Positions 17,216-26,443 of a stretch of 64,000 nucleotides of DNA are shown here, piece after piece. Within the stretch, counting starts at the first letter, position 1. Every line of letters begins with the position of its first letter. The DNA lies in assembly GCA_963756115.1 (NCBI GenBank), contig CAVWMN010000001.1:186001-250000 (forward strand), written 5' to 3'. The notes under the pieces were generated by a model. That model searched no databases and had not been told where the DNA came from. It was given only the letters and a program-made list of their open reading frames with translations. Position numbers and translations under genes: made by a program. The stretch is from JTS-RE37 sp963756115 (lineage in GTDB: Bacteria > Bacteroidota > Bacteroidia > Flavobacteriales > Flavobacteriaceae).

Positions 17216-17582
17216 AATCTATATTTTCCTGTGATGCCCACTATCCCGAAAGGCATGACCGTGCCTTATGAGCTATTCTATCAAATTTATTCAATTTGCC
17301 CCAAAAGACCGGTAGTTCTCCCAGAATATATTCCCGATGTGCTTTAGTAAAAACCCTTTCAGACTTAGGACTAAACAGCTTTAAATGATTCATGTTAATT
17401 AAATTTCCGTATGTAGTAATTCAAAAGTGGCATTAACGGCTATTTTTAATTAACTTTAATTTCTGTAACGACACAGGTGTTTCTTAAAACGTTTAGTACC
17501 TGTTATATCACAATTTGAATTCTATGAATGTTACCTATCAGGATTATATACATCAGTACGGCTTCGGTCAACTTCCCATTTC
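17216..17582. other. Divergent intergenic region between mmsA and the SET gene
   Basis: AT-rich stretch of 367 bp. It must hold promoters for both flanking genes, but I found no exact TAnnTTTG with a matching TTG. The only structured element is the 20-codon ORF at 17524, listed separately. Confidence 0.5.
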
Positions 17583-17586
17583 ATGA
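17524..17586 (+). CDS. Possible 20-residue leader ORF overlapping the SET gene start
   Basis: ATG 17524 opens 20 codons (MNVTYQDYIHQYGFGQLPIS) and its TGA at 17584-17586 overlaps the ATG at 17583 as ATGA. That arrangement is typical of translational coupling. The peptide resembles nothing I know and the ORF could be chance. Confidence 0.3.
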   Translation: MNVTYQDYIHQYGFGQLPIS

Positions 17587-18197
17587 TACATCCTAAAACA
17601 GAACTTAAATTTATCAGCAAAGAGGTAGGTTATGGAGTGGTTGCCACAGAATTTATCCCTGCCGGGACCATCACCTGGGTTTTAGACAAATTAGACCGGG
17701 AGTTCAGCCCCAAAGAAATAGAATCCATGGATCCGGTCTACCAGGACATACTGGACTTCTATTCGTACCGTAATAAAGAAGGGAATTTTGTACTATGTTG
17801 GGATAACGGCAGGTTTGTAAACCATAGCTTTAACTCCAATTGCGTCACAACTGCCTACGACTTTGAAGTGGCAATCCGCGACATACAGGCAGGAGAACAA
17901 CTTACGGATGACTACGGATACCTGAATATACCGGAACCCTTCCGGGGCATCGACGAAGGTACCCGTAGAAAGGTGGTATATCCGGATGACCTATTGCGCT
18001 ATGCGCCCGTCTGGGACAATCAATTGCGCAAAGTATTCTGGAAAATACCGGGATTATCACAACCGCTCCGGGAATTGGTTGAAGATGATTTGTGGGAGGA
18101 AATACTGGCCGTTGCGACCAAAAAAAAGGAAATGGAATCCATAGCAAAAATTTACTATTCGGATTCGAGTACCAACCACACGCAGAATCGGGATTAA
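17583..18197 (+). CDS. SET domain-containing protein
   Basis: The protein has 204 residues. The SET fold begins at residue 8 and carries the AdoMet-binding motif NHSFNSNC (about 80-87) and the catalytic-core motif GEQLTDDYGY (104-113). The N-terminal GYGVVATEFIPAGT is the typical SET opening. There is no post-SET cysteine cluster. SET proteins methylate lysine side chains; in bacteria the targets are mostly unknown. No partner gene is obvious; the downstream neighbour is a broken cation-efflux-like gene. Confidence 0.88.
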   Translation: MIHPKTELKFISKEVGYGVVATEFIPAGTITWVLDKLDREFSPKEIESMDPVYQDILDFYSYRNKEGNFVLCWDNGRFVNHSFNSNCVTTAYDFEVAIRDIQAGEQLTDDYGYLNIPEPFRGIDEGTRRKVVYPDDLLRYAPVWDNQLRKVFWKIPGLSQPLRELVEDDLWEEILAVATKKKEMESIAKIYYSDSSTNHTQNRD

Positions 18198-18284
18198 TAC
18201 ATTCGAGGTTCGACCCAAAAAGCTATGGCAGGACAATCAGATATCCCTGTATAGCATGAAGTCTAATCAAAGCTGCAGTGAACA

Positions 18285-18926
18285 ATGGCAACAATCTCAT
18301 GGGCGAAAGACAGGAAACTTTATAAAATAGCATTCGGACTTGCTATCTTCACCATTATTTATAATATCGGAGAAGTAATAATATCTACATTTTTTGGAGT
18401 TGAGGATGAAAGCCTTGCCTTGTTCGGGTTCGCGGCCGATAGTTTTATTGAAGTGATATCCGGACTTGGGATAGCCCATATGATCCTGCGTATACAACGG
18501 CGCGCCCAAAGCCAGCGGGATCATTTCGAACGCAGGGCATTGAGGATCACCGGATTTGCATTCTACACGTTGGTCGCCGGACTTTTGACGACCAGCATTT
18601 ACAATATTTGGGCCGGACACCAGCCGGTTACTGCCCTGCTGGGAGTAATCATAGCCCTGGTCTCCATTGCAGTCATGTGGTTCCTGGTAGCCTGGAAGCG
18701 GAATATTGGTAATAAACTGCATTCAGAACCCATACCGGCAGATGCCAACTGCACTATGGTATGTGTTTATGTCTGTCATATTATTGCTAAGCAGTGGTAT
18801 CTATCAGCTTACTGCCATTCCATACGTGGATAGTATCGGGACTATGGCCTTGCTTTTTTTGCGTTCCGGGAGGGGAGGGAATGTTTTGAAAAAGCCAAAA
18901 ATGACAGCTGTTGTTCCTGCAGTTGA
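18285..18926 (+). pseudogene. Cation-efflux-family-like membrane protein with two frameshifts
   Basis: The intact part (ATG 18285) encodes transmembrane helices with FFGVEDESLALFGFAADSFIEV and GLGIAHMILRIQRR, typical of a CDF-related flavobacterial cation transporter. The frame is lost near 18765-18772, apparently by loss of two bases. The next frame continues with MSVILLLSSGIYQLTAIPYV and VDSIGTMAL. A second break is in the T run 18854-18860 (one T missing), after which a third frame gives FAFREGRECFEKAKNDSCC and stops at TGA 18924-18926. Joined, the three pieces make a protein of about 213 residues that ends in a Cys-rich tail. Either it is a decaying gene or the consensus has indels; two hits in one gene favour some doubt about sequence quality. 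Confidence 0.75.
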
Positions 18927-18970
18927 AAATTTATTTTAATAATATTGGCTAACCTACATCGTTGAATCAT

Positions 18971-20107
18971 ATGATAACAAAACCACCGGGAATACCCCCT
19001 CAGAGAGCCAGGGACATCGGTATCCCTTTAGACGGGAATCCAGGGCCATTCAATGCGATTACCGATGTATCGGGTGTTACTGTCGGGCATACGACCTTAA
19101 TTTCCGGAAACGGGAAGCTGGTTGTGGGCAAAGGCCCCGTCCGAACTGGTGTCACGGCTATACTCCCAAGGGGACACGCGTATGATCCCGTATTTGCAGG
19201 GTGGTTTAGCCTGAATGGCAACGGGGAAATGACCGGAACAGCCTGGGTGGAGGAATCCGGTTTTTTGGAAGGCCCTATACTGATCACCAATACGCATAGT
19301 GTAGGAGTGGTACGGGATGCGGTGATTGAATGGCAATACAAAAACAAGTTTTTCTTTGGCCTGCCAGGGGAACAAGATGCCTTCTGGGGCCTGCCGGTAG
19401 TAGCCGAAACCTATGACGGCAACCTCAACGATATCAATGGGTTTCATGTTTCAAAAGAAGATGCTTTCGCCGCGTTGGACAATGCAACTGGGGGGAAGGT
19501 TGCAGAAGGTAGTGTGGGTGGCGGTACCGGTATGATCTGCCATGATTTCAAAGGAGGCATAGGAACAGCTTCCCGGGTGGTCTCAGGCTCAGCAGAATAT
19601 ACCGTTGGTGTCCTTCTGCAGGCCAACTACGGCGCCCGCAAGGACCTTACTGTTGCCGGCGTGGCGGTAGGGAAGGAAATACCGGATCTCATGCCCGAAT
19701 GGGATCCTGTCAAAAACAACAGGGACCAGGGCTCAATCATCATCATTGTTGCAACGGATGCCCCCTTATTGCCACACCAGTTAAAACGCCTTGCAAGGAG
19801 GGTGCCTATGGGATTGGCACGGATGGGCAGTTATGCAAGCAATAGCTCCGGGGATATTTTCCTTGCATTTTCCACTGCCAACCCCGGCGCAGCCAAACGG
19901 GATACCATGCCCTCCCTGGAGATGATCCCCAATGACCAACTTTCCCCATTTTTTGAAGCAACTGTGCAGGCCACGGAAGAGGCTATCCTGAACGCCCTCC
20001 TGGCAGGGCAGGATATGACCGGGAAAAACAACACCAAAGTATATGGCCTGCCCGGGCAACGACTTGTTTCTATCCTAAAAAAACATAACAGGATCGAAAA
20101 CATCTGA
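18971..20107 (+). CDS. DmpA-type aminopeptidase (peptidase family S58)
   Basis: The protein has 378 residues from ATG 18971; a TTG at 18962 would add three. It matches the P1/DmpA family throughout: NAITDVSGVTVGHTT, NTHSVGVVRDAV, SVGGGTGMICHDFKGG and IGTASRVV. The self-cleavage site is visible as Gly-Ser followed by IIIIVATDAPLL; the Ser (residue 255) would become the N-terminal nucleophile of the beta chain after autoproteolysis. These enzymes release N-terminal residues or hydrolyse beta-peptides, usually in the cytoplasm. There is no signal peptide. It follows the broken cation-efflux-like gene by 44 bp. Confidence 0.92.
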   Translation: MITKPPGIPPQRARDIGIPLDGNPGPFNAITDVSGVTVGHTTLISGNGKLVVGKGPVRTGVTAILPRGHAYDPVFAGWFSLNGNGEMTGTAWVEESGFLEGPILITNTHSVGVVRDAVIEWQYKNKFFFGLPGEQDAFWGLPVVAETYDGNLNDINGFHVSKEDAFAALDNATGGKVAEGSVGGGTGMICHDFKGGIGTASRVVSGSAEYTVGVLLQANYGARKDLTVAGVAVGKEIPDLMPEWDPVKNNRDQGSIIIIVATDAPLLPHQLKRLARRVPMGLARMGSYASNSSGDIFLAFSTANPGAAKRDTMPSLEMIPNDQLSPFFEATVQATEEAILNALLAGQDMTGKNNTKVYGLPGQRLVSILKKHNRIENI

Positions 20108-20260
20108 AATAAAATAAGGTCAGCGTAACGCAAGAATTGAAGGTCCCCCCAAGTTAGTAATTTATCGTATTTTGTTGATTTACACTATTTAAACGTTACC
20201 AAAAAAGGAAGGTTTTAATAAATGCCTGAAGATTTCCTACCTTTAGGTAGCTATGATCAT

Positions 20261-20896
20261 ATGAAAAAGAAAGTCTTCATTATCCTGTCATCCCTGATCC
20301 TATTCCCCATTCTCCTGCTTTTCACCTGCGACCTGCTGATCCAGCAAGACTCAAAAGGTAAAACGTATTCGGACATCAGCCTCATACCAAAAAACAAAGT
20401 CGGGTTGGTACTGGGTACTTCCAGAAAATCTGCCCTGGGTGGGTTAAATCCCTATTATACCAACCGGATAGAAGCCACAGTCCGACTTTTCGAAGCAGGG
20501 AAGATCGATTTTGTGCTGGTAAGTGGCGATAACAGCACCCGGTACTACAATGAACCCTATACCATTAAAAAGGACCTGGTAAAAGGGGGTATTCCCGAAG
20601 ACCGGATATACCTTGATTATGCCGGTTTCAGGACACTGGATTCCATGGTTCGCGCCAAGTTTATCTTTGGATTGGACAGTGTAACCATCATTTCGCAAAA
20701 ATTCCATAATGAGAGGGCTATTTACCTGGCAGAAAAAAAAGGCCTGAAAGCCATCGGATTCAATGCTGTGGACTTATCGGGGAGTCCGGGATACAAGGTC
20801 AGGGTGCGGGAATATTTTGCACGAGTCAAAGTTTTCATTGACCTTGCACTCAACACGCAGCCCAGGTTTTACGGGGATCATATAGACATTCACTGA
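20261..20896 (+). CDS. SanA/YdcF-like DUF218 protein
   Basis: The protein has 211 residues from ATG 20261, chosen because MKKKVFIILSSLILFPILLL is a typical signal anchor; the ATG at 20222 adds 13 polar residues. The DUF218 core shows VGLVLGTS, a variant YYTNRIEATVRLFEAGKID, VLVSGDNS and IISQKFHNERAIYLA. SanA in E. coli affects envelope permeability to vancomycin at high temperature; the catalytic role of the family is unsettled. It has no operon partners. Confidence 0.88.
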   Translation: MKKKVFIILSSLILFPILLLFTCDLLIQQDSKGKTYSDISLIPKNKVGLVLGTSRKSALGGLNPYYTNRIEATVRLFEAGKIDFVLVSGDNSTRYYNEPYTIKKDLVKGGIPEDRIYLDYAGFRTLDSMVRAKFIFGLDSVTIISQKFHNERAIYLAEKKGLKAIGFNAVDLSGSPGYKVRVREYFARVKVFIDLALNTQPRFYGDHIDIH

Positions 20897-21038
20897 AATC
20901 CTCCATCGAATCCCGGTCGGGGAAAACTATTCCGACTATTACATCCCGATACCTTCCACAGGCTGTATTTCTTTTCACATCCCAGCGAAACCAGATAGCC
21001 TTAAAAAATGTATTTTAGTGGGGATTTCCCAACCAACT

Positions 21039-22289
21039 ATGACAAAACTAAAAACCTTCCTGAAGAACCTGGGGCCAGGGTTATTGTTTGCCAGTATGGC
21101 CATTGGCACCTCCCATCTTGTCTTATCAACCAAAGCCGGTGCCCAATTCGGATGGATCATGGTAATCCCCATTATCCTGGCCAATGTGCTGAAATATCCC
21201 TTTTTTGAATTTGGTATCCGCTACACCAATGTTACCGGGAAGAGCCTAATTGAAGGATATCTTAACCGGGGAAAAGGATACCTGTGGTTATACGCACTCA
21301 TTACACTGGTGACCACTTTTACCATCCTCGCGGCGCTCTATGTGGTAACCGCCGGGCTGTTCATTAACCTCTTTAGCGTTACAGACCTAAGCGTAAGTAC
21401 CACAGCCCTGCTGTTGTTCGCCTTCATATCCACCATCCTAATCGTGGGACGCTATAAATTCCTGGAAATATCCCTGAAATTTGTGGTTTCTATTTTATTT
21501 ATTGCCCTCCTGGTTACAACAGCCCTGGTACTATTCAAAGGACCTGTTGCCGCAGAACCAGGTTTTACAAGGCCTCCTATTTTTAATGAAATGGGTATAT
21601 TGTTCCTGATAGGGTTAATAGGCTGGATGCCCACTGCAGTAGAAGCCAGCAGCTGGTTAAGCCTCTGGAGTATTGAAAAATACAAATCGGGCGGGAAACC
21701 ATCCCTCCGGGAATCCCTCCAGGAATTTAATTCAGGCTATTTTATGACCGCACTCCTGGCGGTATTCTTCCTGACCATCGGTTGTATGACACTGTACGGT
21801 ACCCAGACAGAACTCAGTGATAATGCTGTCACTTTTGCCGACCAGGTAGTTCAGTTATTCACCACGCATATTGGCAACTGGGCCTATCTCTTTATTGCTG
21901 TCTCTGCATTTGCAACTATGTTCAGTACCTGCATGACCGCCCACGATGCCATCGCACGGGTCAGTATTGATATACTGGGCCTGTTGCCACCTGTACGGAA
22001 ACACTATGACAAAAAATGGCATTTTGCAGCCGGGGTACTGATCCTGGCAGTGGTAAACTATTTAGTACTATCTGCATTCAGTGCCAATATGGGCACCCTG
22101 GTTGCGCTGGCTACGTTCATTTCTTTTGTATTGGCCCCGGTTGTTGGATATATGAACCTCAGGAATGTCATGAGCCCGGATATCCCGCCGGCACAACGCC
22201 CTAAAATGGGGCTTCAGCTGCTGACCTATACCGGAATCCTGTTCCTGTCACTTTTCGCGGCTTATTATTGCTGGATCGTATTGTTCTAG
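21039..22289 (+). CDS. NRAMP-related membrane transporter lacking the canonical metal motifs
   Basis: The protein has 416 residues with about 11 membrane helices. The opening LGPGLLFASMAIGTSHLVLS aligns with NRAMP helix 1, but the DPGN metal motif is replaced by IGTSH. In helix 6 the usual MPH is replaced by GWMPTAVEASSW. NRAMP transporters carry Mn, Fe or other divalent ions with protons; relatives without these motifs may carry Mg, Al or something else. The start at ATG 21039 was preferred over GTG 21018. It converges with acs, with 76 bp between the stops. Confidence 0.85.
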   Translation: MTKLKTFLKNLGPGLLFASMAIGTSHLVLSTKAGAQFGWIMVIPIILANVLKYPFFEFGIRYTNVTGKSLIEGYLNRGKGYLWLYALITLVTTFTILAALYVVTAGLFINLFSVTDLSVSTTALLLFAFISTILIVGRYKFLEISLKFVVSILFIALLVTTALVLFKGPVAAEPGFTRPPIFNEMGILFLIGLIGWMPTAVEASSWLSLWSIEKYKSGGKPSLRESLQEFNSGYFMTALLAVFFLTIGCMTLYGTQTELSDNAVTFADQVVQLFTTHIGNWAYLFIAVSAFATMFSTCMTAHDAIARVSIDILGLLPPVRKHYDKKWHFAAGVLILAVVNYLVLSAFSANMGTLVALATFISFVLAPVVGYMNLRNVMSPDIPPAQRPKMGLQLLTYTGILFLSLFAAYYCWIVLF

Positions 22290-22365
22290 TTTGCGCATCC
22301 CTGAAGTACGTTCGGAATGCGGAAGCAAATGGTCCCGAGGATGGTTTCAAGCAGGCAACATATTT

Positions 22366-24273
22366 TTAAAGCGCATCATCCATAATCTCCCGGACAACTT
22401 CCGGGTTGAGCAGCGTGCTGATATCACCCATATTATCTGTATCGTTTCCGGCAATTTTACGAAGTATCCGCCTCATGATCTTCCCGCTCCGGGTTTTGGG
22501 CAATCCGGGTACAAACTGAATTTTATCGAGCCTCGCAATAGGACCGATCTGCTCGGTGATTTGCTGGTTGATCTCTTTTTTAAGATTTTCCCTGTCCCGG
22601 CCCGTTCCTGTTTCCTTCAAAATTACAAAGCCATACAGGGCATTGCCTTTTATATCATGGGGGAAACCAACGATGGCAGATTCAGCAACTGCAGGATGTT
22701 CATTGATCGCATCCTCAATAGGTGCCGTACCCAGGTTGTGGCCTGAGACGATAATCACATCATCCACCCTGCCGGTTATTCGATAGAATCCAACGGCATC
22801 CCGCAAAGCCCCGTCCCCTGTAAAATACATGCCTTTATATGCCTTGAAATAGGTGTCCCGGTACCTGTCATGATTACCCCAGATGGTCCTGGCTATGGAA
22901 GGCCAGGGAAATTTAATGCACAACCGGCCGCTTACCTGGTTTCCCCTGATCTCTTTGCCTTCATCATCCATCAATGCCGGCTGCACCCCTATAAAAGGCA
23001 GCGTTGCATAGGTGGGGGTTGTTGGTGTCACATAGGGTATGGGTGAGATCATTATCCCCCCTGTTTCGGTTTGCCACCAGGTGTCCACAATGGGGCTATT
23101 TCCTTTCCCTACATTGTTGTTATACCAGTGCCACGCCTCTTCATTTATGGGCTCCCCTACGGTTCCAAGGATCTTAAGGGAAGAAAGGTCGTGCTGTTCC
23201 ACGAATTGCAGGCCTTCTTTGGCCAGTGCCCTGATAGCCGTTGGCGCTGTATAAAACTGATTCACCTTGTGCTTGTCAACCACCTCCCAGAACCTTCCGT
23301 AATCTGGATAAGAGGGTACCCCTTCAAACAGTACCGATGTTGCGCCATTGGCCAGCGGCCCGTATACAATATATGAATGCCCCGTAATCCAGCCAATGTC
23401 GGCCGTACACCAGTACACATCCTTATCCCGGTACTGAAATATGTTTTTAAATGTGTAGGCAGTATAAACCATATAGCCGGCACAGCTGTGAACCATCCCC
23501 TTCGGTTTCCCGGTAGACCCTGAGGTATACAGTATAAACAAGGGATCTTCGGCATCCATGATCTCTGCGGCACAGTCCGAATACGCTTTATCCAATAAGG
23601 GTTGTATCCACAGGTCGCGGCCTTCCTTCATCCTGACCTTACCCCCGGTGCGCTTTACAACCAGCACCTTTTCCACACCAGGGCAATCCTTCATGGCTTC
23701 ATCCACAATGGTTTTCAGATCGATTGTTTTACTTCCGCGATAGGACCCATCTGCGGTCAGAACCAGTTTACAGTCACAATCATTGATCCTGGTAGCCAGG
23801 GCATGGGAAGAGAAGCCGGCAAATACTACGGAATGGATGGCTCCGATCCGTGCACACGCCAACAGGGAAACGGCCAGTTCAGGGATCATGGGGAGATAAA
23901 TGCAGACGCGGTCTCCCTTGCCGATACCATATTCCTTGAGCACGTTCGCCATCCTGCATACCCTTTCATGCAATTGCCGGTAGGTGATATGCTCAGGTTC
24001 TTCGTTGGGGTCGTTGGGTTCAAACAGCAATGCGGTCTGGTTGCCCCTGGTAGGCAAATGCCGGTCCAGGCAATTCTCTGTTATATTCAAAGAAGCCCCT
24101 TCAAACCATTTTACTTCGGGTTTGGAAAAATCCCAACTCAGGACTTTATCCCACTTTTTGCGCCATACAAAATGTTCTTCGGCGATTTCTTCCCAGAAAC
24201 CTTCCGGATCCCGTACGGATTTCCGGTAAACCTGGAAGTATTCCTCCAAATGTTTTATGTGATAATTGCTCAT
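22366..24273 (-). CDS. acs: Acetyl-CoA synthetase
   Basis: The protein has 635 residues, the usual Acs length. The adenylation motif YTSGSTGKPKGMVH, the aryl/acyl pocket motif DTWWQTETGG, GEPINEEAWHWY and the hinge and C-terminal domain YRITGRVDDVIIVSGHN are all present. The regulatory catalytic Lys598 is in KTRSGKIMRR, the site of acetylation control in this family. It converts acetate, ATP and CoA to acetyl-CoA via acetyl-AMP in the cytoplasm. It is the last gene of the set DUF4212, ActP-like symporter, acs, so acetate uptake and activation are encoded together. Confidence 0.96.
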   Translation of the reverse strand: MSNYHIKHLEEYFQVYRKSVRDPEGFWEEIAEEHFVWRKKWDKVLSWDFSKPEVKWFEGASLNITENCLDRHLPTRGNQTALLFEPNDPNEEPEHITYRQLHERVCRMANVLKEYGIGKGDRVCIYLPMIPELAVSLLACARIGAIHSVVFAGFSSHALATRINDCDCKLVLTADGSYRGSKTIDLKTIVDEAMKDCPGVEKVLVVKRTGGKVRMKEGRDLWIQPLLDKAYSDCAAEIMDAEDPLFILYTSGSTGKPKGMVHSCAGYMVYTAYTFKNIFQYRDKDVYWCTADIGWITGHSYIVYGPLANGATSVLFEGVPSYPDYGRFWEVVDKHKVNQFYTAPTAIRALAKEGLQFVEQHDLSSLKILGTVGEPINEEAWHWYNNNVGKGNSPIVDTWWQTETGGIMISPIPYVTPTTPTYATLPFIGVQPALMDDEGKEIRGNQVSGRLCIKFPWPSIARTIWGNHDRYRDTYFKAYKGMYFTGDGALRDAVGFYRITGRVDDVIIVSGHNLGTAPIEDAINEHPAVAESAIVGFPHDIKGNALYGFVILKETGTGRDRENLKKEINQQITEQIGPIARLDKIQFVPGLPKTRSGKIMRRILRKIAGNDTDNMGDISTLLNPEVVREIMDDAL

Positions 24274-24302
24274 ACCTTTAATTTCAATTGGCTAAATTCC
24301 TT

Positions 24303-25994
24303 TCAATGACCGCCAGGAAGCCCGGCCCCGCCAGGTATCCGGATGTGTTCCACGATTTCCTGCACTTCCTCGGGCGGATCGGGTGTAAATCCGGAAACCA
24401 GTAGCGATACCATAAAGTTAAGCAACATGGCAACTGTTCCAAAACCTTCAGGAGAAATTCCAAACCACCAATCCTTTTCCGAACCCCCTCCAAACATATC
24501 AAATTTAAACTTCAGCATATAGAATAACATCGTCAGGATCCCAACAACCATTCCGGATATGGCCCCTTCCTTATTCATTTTTTTATAAAATATCCCCATG
24601 ATGATGGCTGGAAAAAAGGAGGCAGCAGCCAGGCCAAAGGCCAATGCAACCGTCGCAGCCACAAAATCCGGGGGATTGATACCAAAGTAACCGGCAACCC
24701 CTACAGCCACTACGGCAGACAACCTGGCAGCGATCAATTCCCCCTTATCTGAAATATCCGGTTTTATCTGTTTTTTAATGAGGTCATGTGAAATGGATGT
24801 GGATATTACCAGCAGCAGTCCTGCCGCCGTCGACAACGCTGCAGCCAGGCCACCGGCGGCCACCAGAGCGATCACCCAATTGGGCAGGCCGGCAATCTCC
24901 GGATTGGCGAGAACCATAATATCTGCATCCACGGTGAGTTCATTGGCGTTGTTATCCGCGACATACTGAATAATGCCATCCCCGTTCTTATCATCAAATT
25001 TAATAAGTCCGGTTGTTTCCCACTTGGAAAACCAGGCCGGCATGTTGGCATAGGTCTGGTTGCTTACAGTTTCGATAAGGTTTGTCCGTGCAAACACGGC
25101 AATTGCCGGGGCCGTGGTGTAGAGAATGGCGATAAACAGCAATGCATAGCCTGCTGATTTTCGGGCATCCCGCACCCTTGGGACAGTAAAAAACCGAACT
25201 ATCACGTGAGGTAATCCGGCGGTACCTACCATCAGGGCGGCCGTTATGAAGAAGATATCGATCATGGGTTTGGATCCATCGGTATACCGGTCGAATCCAA
25301 GGTCCGTTGAAAGACCATCCAGTTTATCGAGCAGGGAGATCCCCTCCCCCAGTACATTGCTGCCCATGCCCAGTTGCGGGACCGGGTTACCGGTCATTTG
25401 AATGGAGATGAAGATGGCAGGGACCATAAAGGCGAAGATCAATACACAATACTGTGCTACCTGAGTATAGGTTATCCCTTTCATACCCCCGAGCACTGCA
25501 TAAAAAAGTACGATGACCATTCCTATAAGCACCCCGGTATTGATCGGTACTTCCAGGAACCTGGAAAACACCAGGCCAACCCCCCGCATTTGCCCCGCCA
25601 CATAGGTAAAGGAGACAAGCAGGGCACATATGACGGCAACCGTCCGGGCCACGTTGGAATAATACCGGTCGCCAATAAAATCAGGCACCGTGAATTTTCC
25701 GAATTTCCGGAGGTAAGGTGCGAGTAACAGGGCGAGCAATACATAACCCCCGGTCCAACCCATCAGGTATACAGAACCGTCATAACCGCTGAAGGATATT
25801 AAACCGGCCATCCCCAGGAAGGAGGCTGCTGACATCCAGTCTGCCGCTGTCGCAAGCCCGTTTGCAAGGGGTGACACCCCTCCTCCTGCAATATAGAATT
25901 CGTTGGTTGATCCGGCACGGGACAGGATGGCAATCCCGATATACAAGGCAAAAGTGAGGCCTACGATAATATAGGTCCAGGTTTGAACATCCAT
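24303..25994 (-). CDS. Sodium:solute symporter, ActP-like acetate permease
   Basis: The protein has 563 residues with about 13 transmembrane helices of the SSS family (YIAGGGVSPLANGLATAADWMSA near the N terminus). Between two helices (about residues 325-370) it has a soluble insert with an EF-hand-like loop DDKNGDGIIQY. This insert and the small DUF4212 partner are typical of the VC_2705-like subfamily. It probably imports acetate or another short monocarboxylate with sodium. It lies 29 bp upstream of acs and 28 bp after the DUF4212 gene. Confidence 0.92.
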   Translation of the reverse strand: MDVQTWTYIIVGLTFALYIGIAILSRAGSTNEFYIAGGGVSPLANGLATAADWMSAASFLGMAGLISFSGYDGSVYLMGWTGGYVLLALLLAPYLRKFGKFTVPDFIGDRYYSNVARTVAVICALLVSFTYVAGQMRGVGLVFSRFLEVPINTGVLIGMVIVLFYAVLGGMKGITYTQVAQYCVLIFAFMVPAIFISIQMTGNPVPQLGMGSNVLGEGISLLDKLDGLSTDLGFDRYTDGSKPMIDIFFITAALMVGTAGLPHVIVRFFTVPRVRDARKSAGYALLFIAILYTTAPAIAVFARTNLIETVSNQTYANMPAWFSKWETTGLIKFDDKNGDGIIQYVADNNANELTVDADIMVLANPEIAGLPNWVIALVAAGGLAAALSTAAGLLLVISTSISHDLIKKQIKPDISDKGELIAARLSAVVAVGVAGYFGINPPDFVAATVALAFGLAAASFFPAIIMGIFYKKMNKEGAISGMVVGILTMLFYMLKFKFDMFGGGSEKDWWFGISPEGFGTVAMLLNFMVSLLVSGFTPDPPEEVQEIVEHIRIPGGAGLPGGH

Positions 25995-26022
25995 AATTTA
26001 GTGGCTGATTGATTGGGTTTTC

Positions 26023-26280
26023 CTATTCGTCATAACCATATTTACTATCCAGTTTGTTCATCAATCGGACGTATATGAAAATCAGGATAACGAATGCATA
26101 GATAGCCCCTTGCTGGGCAAACCAAAAACCAAGTTTAAAACCTCCCAGAGGAATCGAATCCAGGGCATCCTTGAGAAGTATCCCGAATCCATAGGAAACC
26201 ACAAACCAAATGGCCAGCAGGATGCTGAGATATTGCAGATTTTTCCGCCAATATAATTGTGAGCCGTTTGGTCTATCCAT
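26023..26280 (-). CDS. DUF4212 small subunit of the sodium:solute symporter
   Basis: The protein has 85 residues with two transmembrane helices (about 18-36 and 50-70). The motif YWRKNLQYLSILLAIWF and the C-terminal FVILIFIYVRLMNKLD are typical of DUF4212. It plays the part that YjcH plays for ActP and is the first gene of the acetate operon. The spacing suggests one transcript through acs. Confidence 0.92.
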   Translation of the reverse strand: MDRPNGSQLYWRKNLQYLSILLAIWFVVSYGFGILLKDALDSIPLGGFKLGFWFAQQGAIYAFVILIFIYVRLMNKLDSKYGYDE

Positions 26281-26443
26281 GCCCTATTCTTTCCCTAAAT
26301 ATAGGTATTATGTGTTTGTTATCTAAAGGGTGTCCCGAAAAAGTTTCCGCTCCGTTTACCCGATGGGAAAGTGGCTAACAGGTAAATTGGACTAACTTAT
26401 TGTTTACGAGGATGCTATGCAAGTGCTCTGCGAAAAGCCTGAT

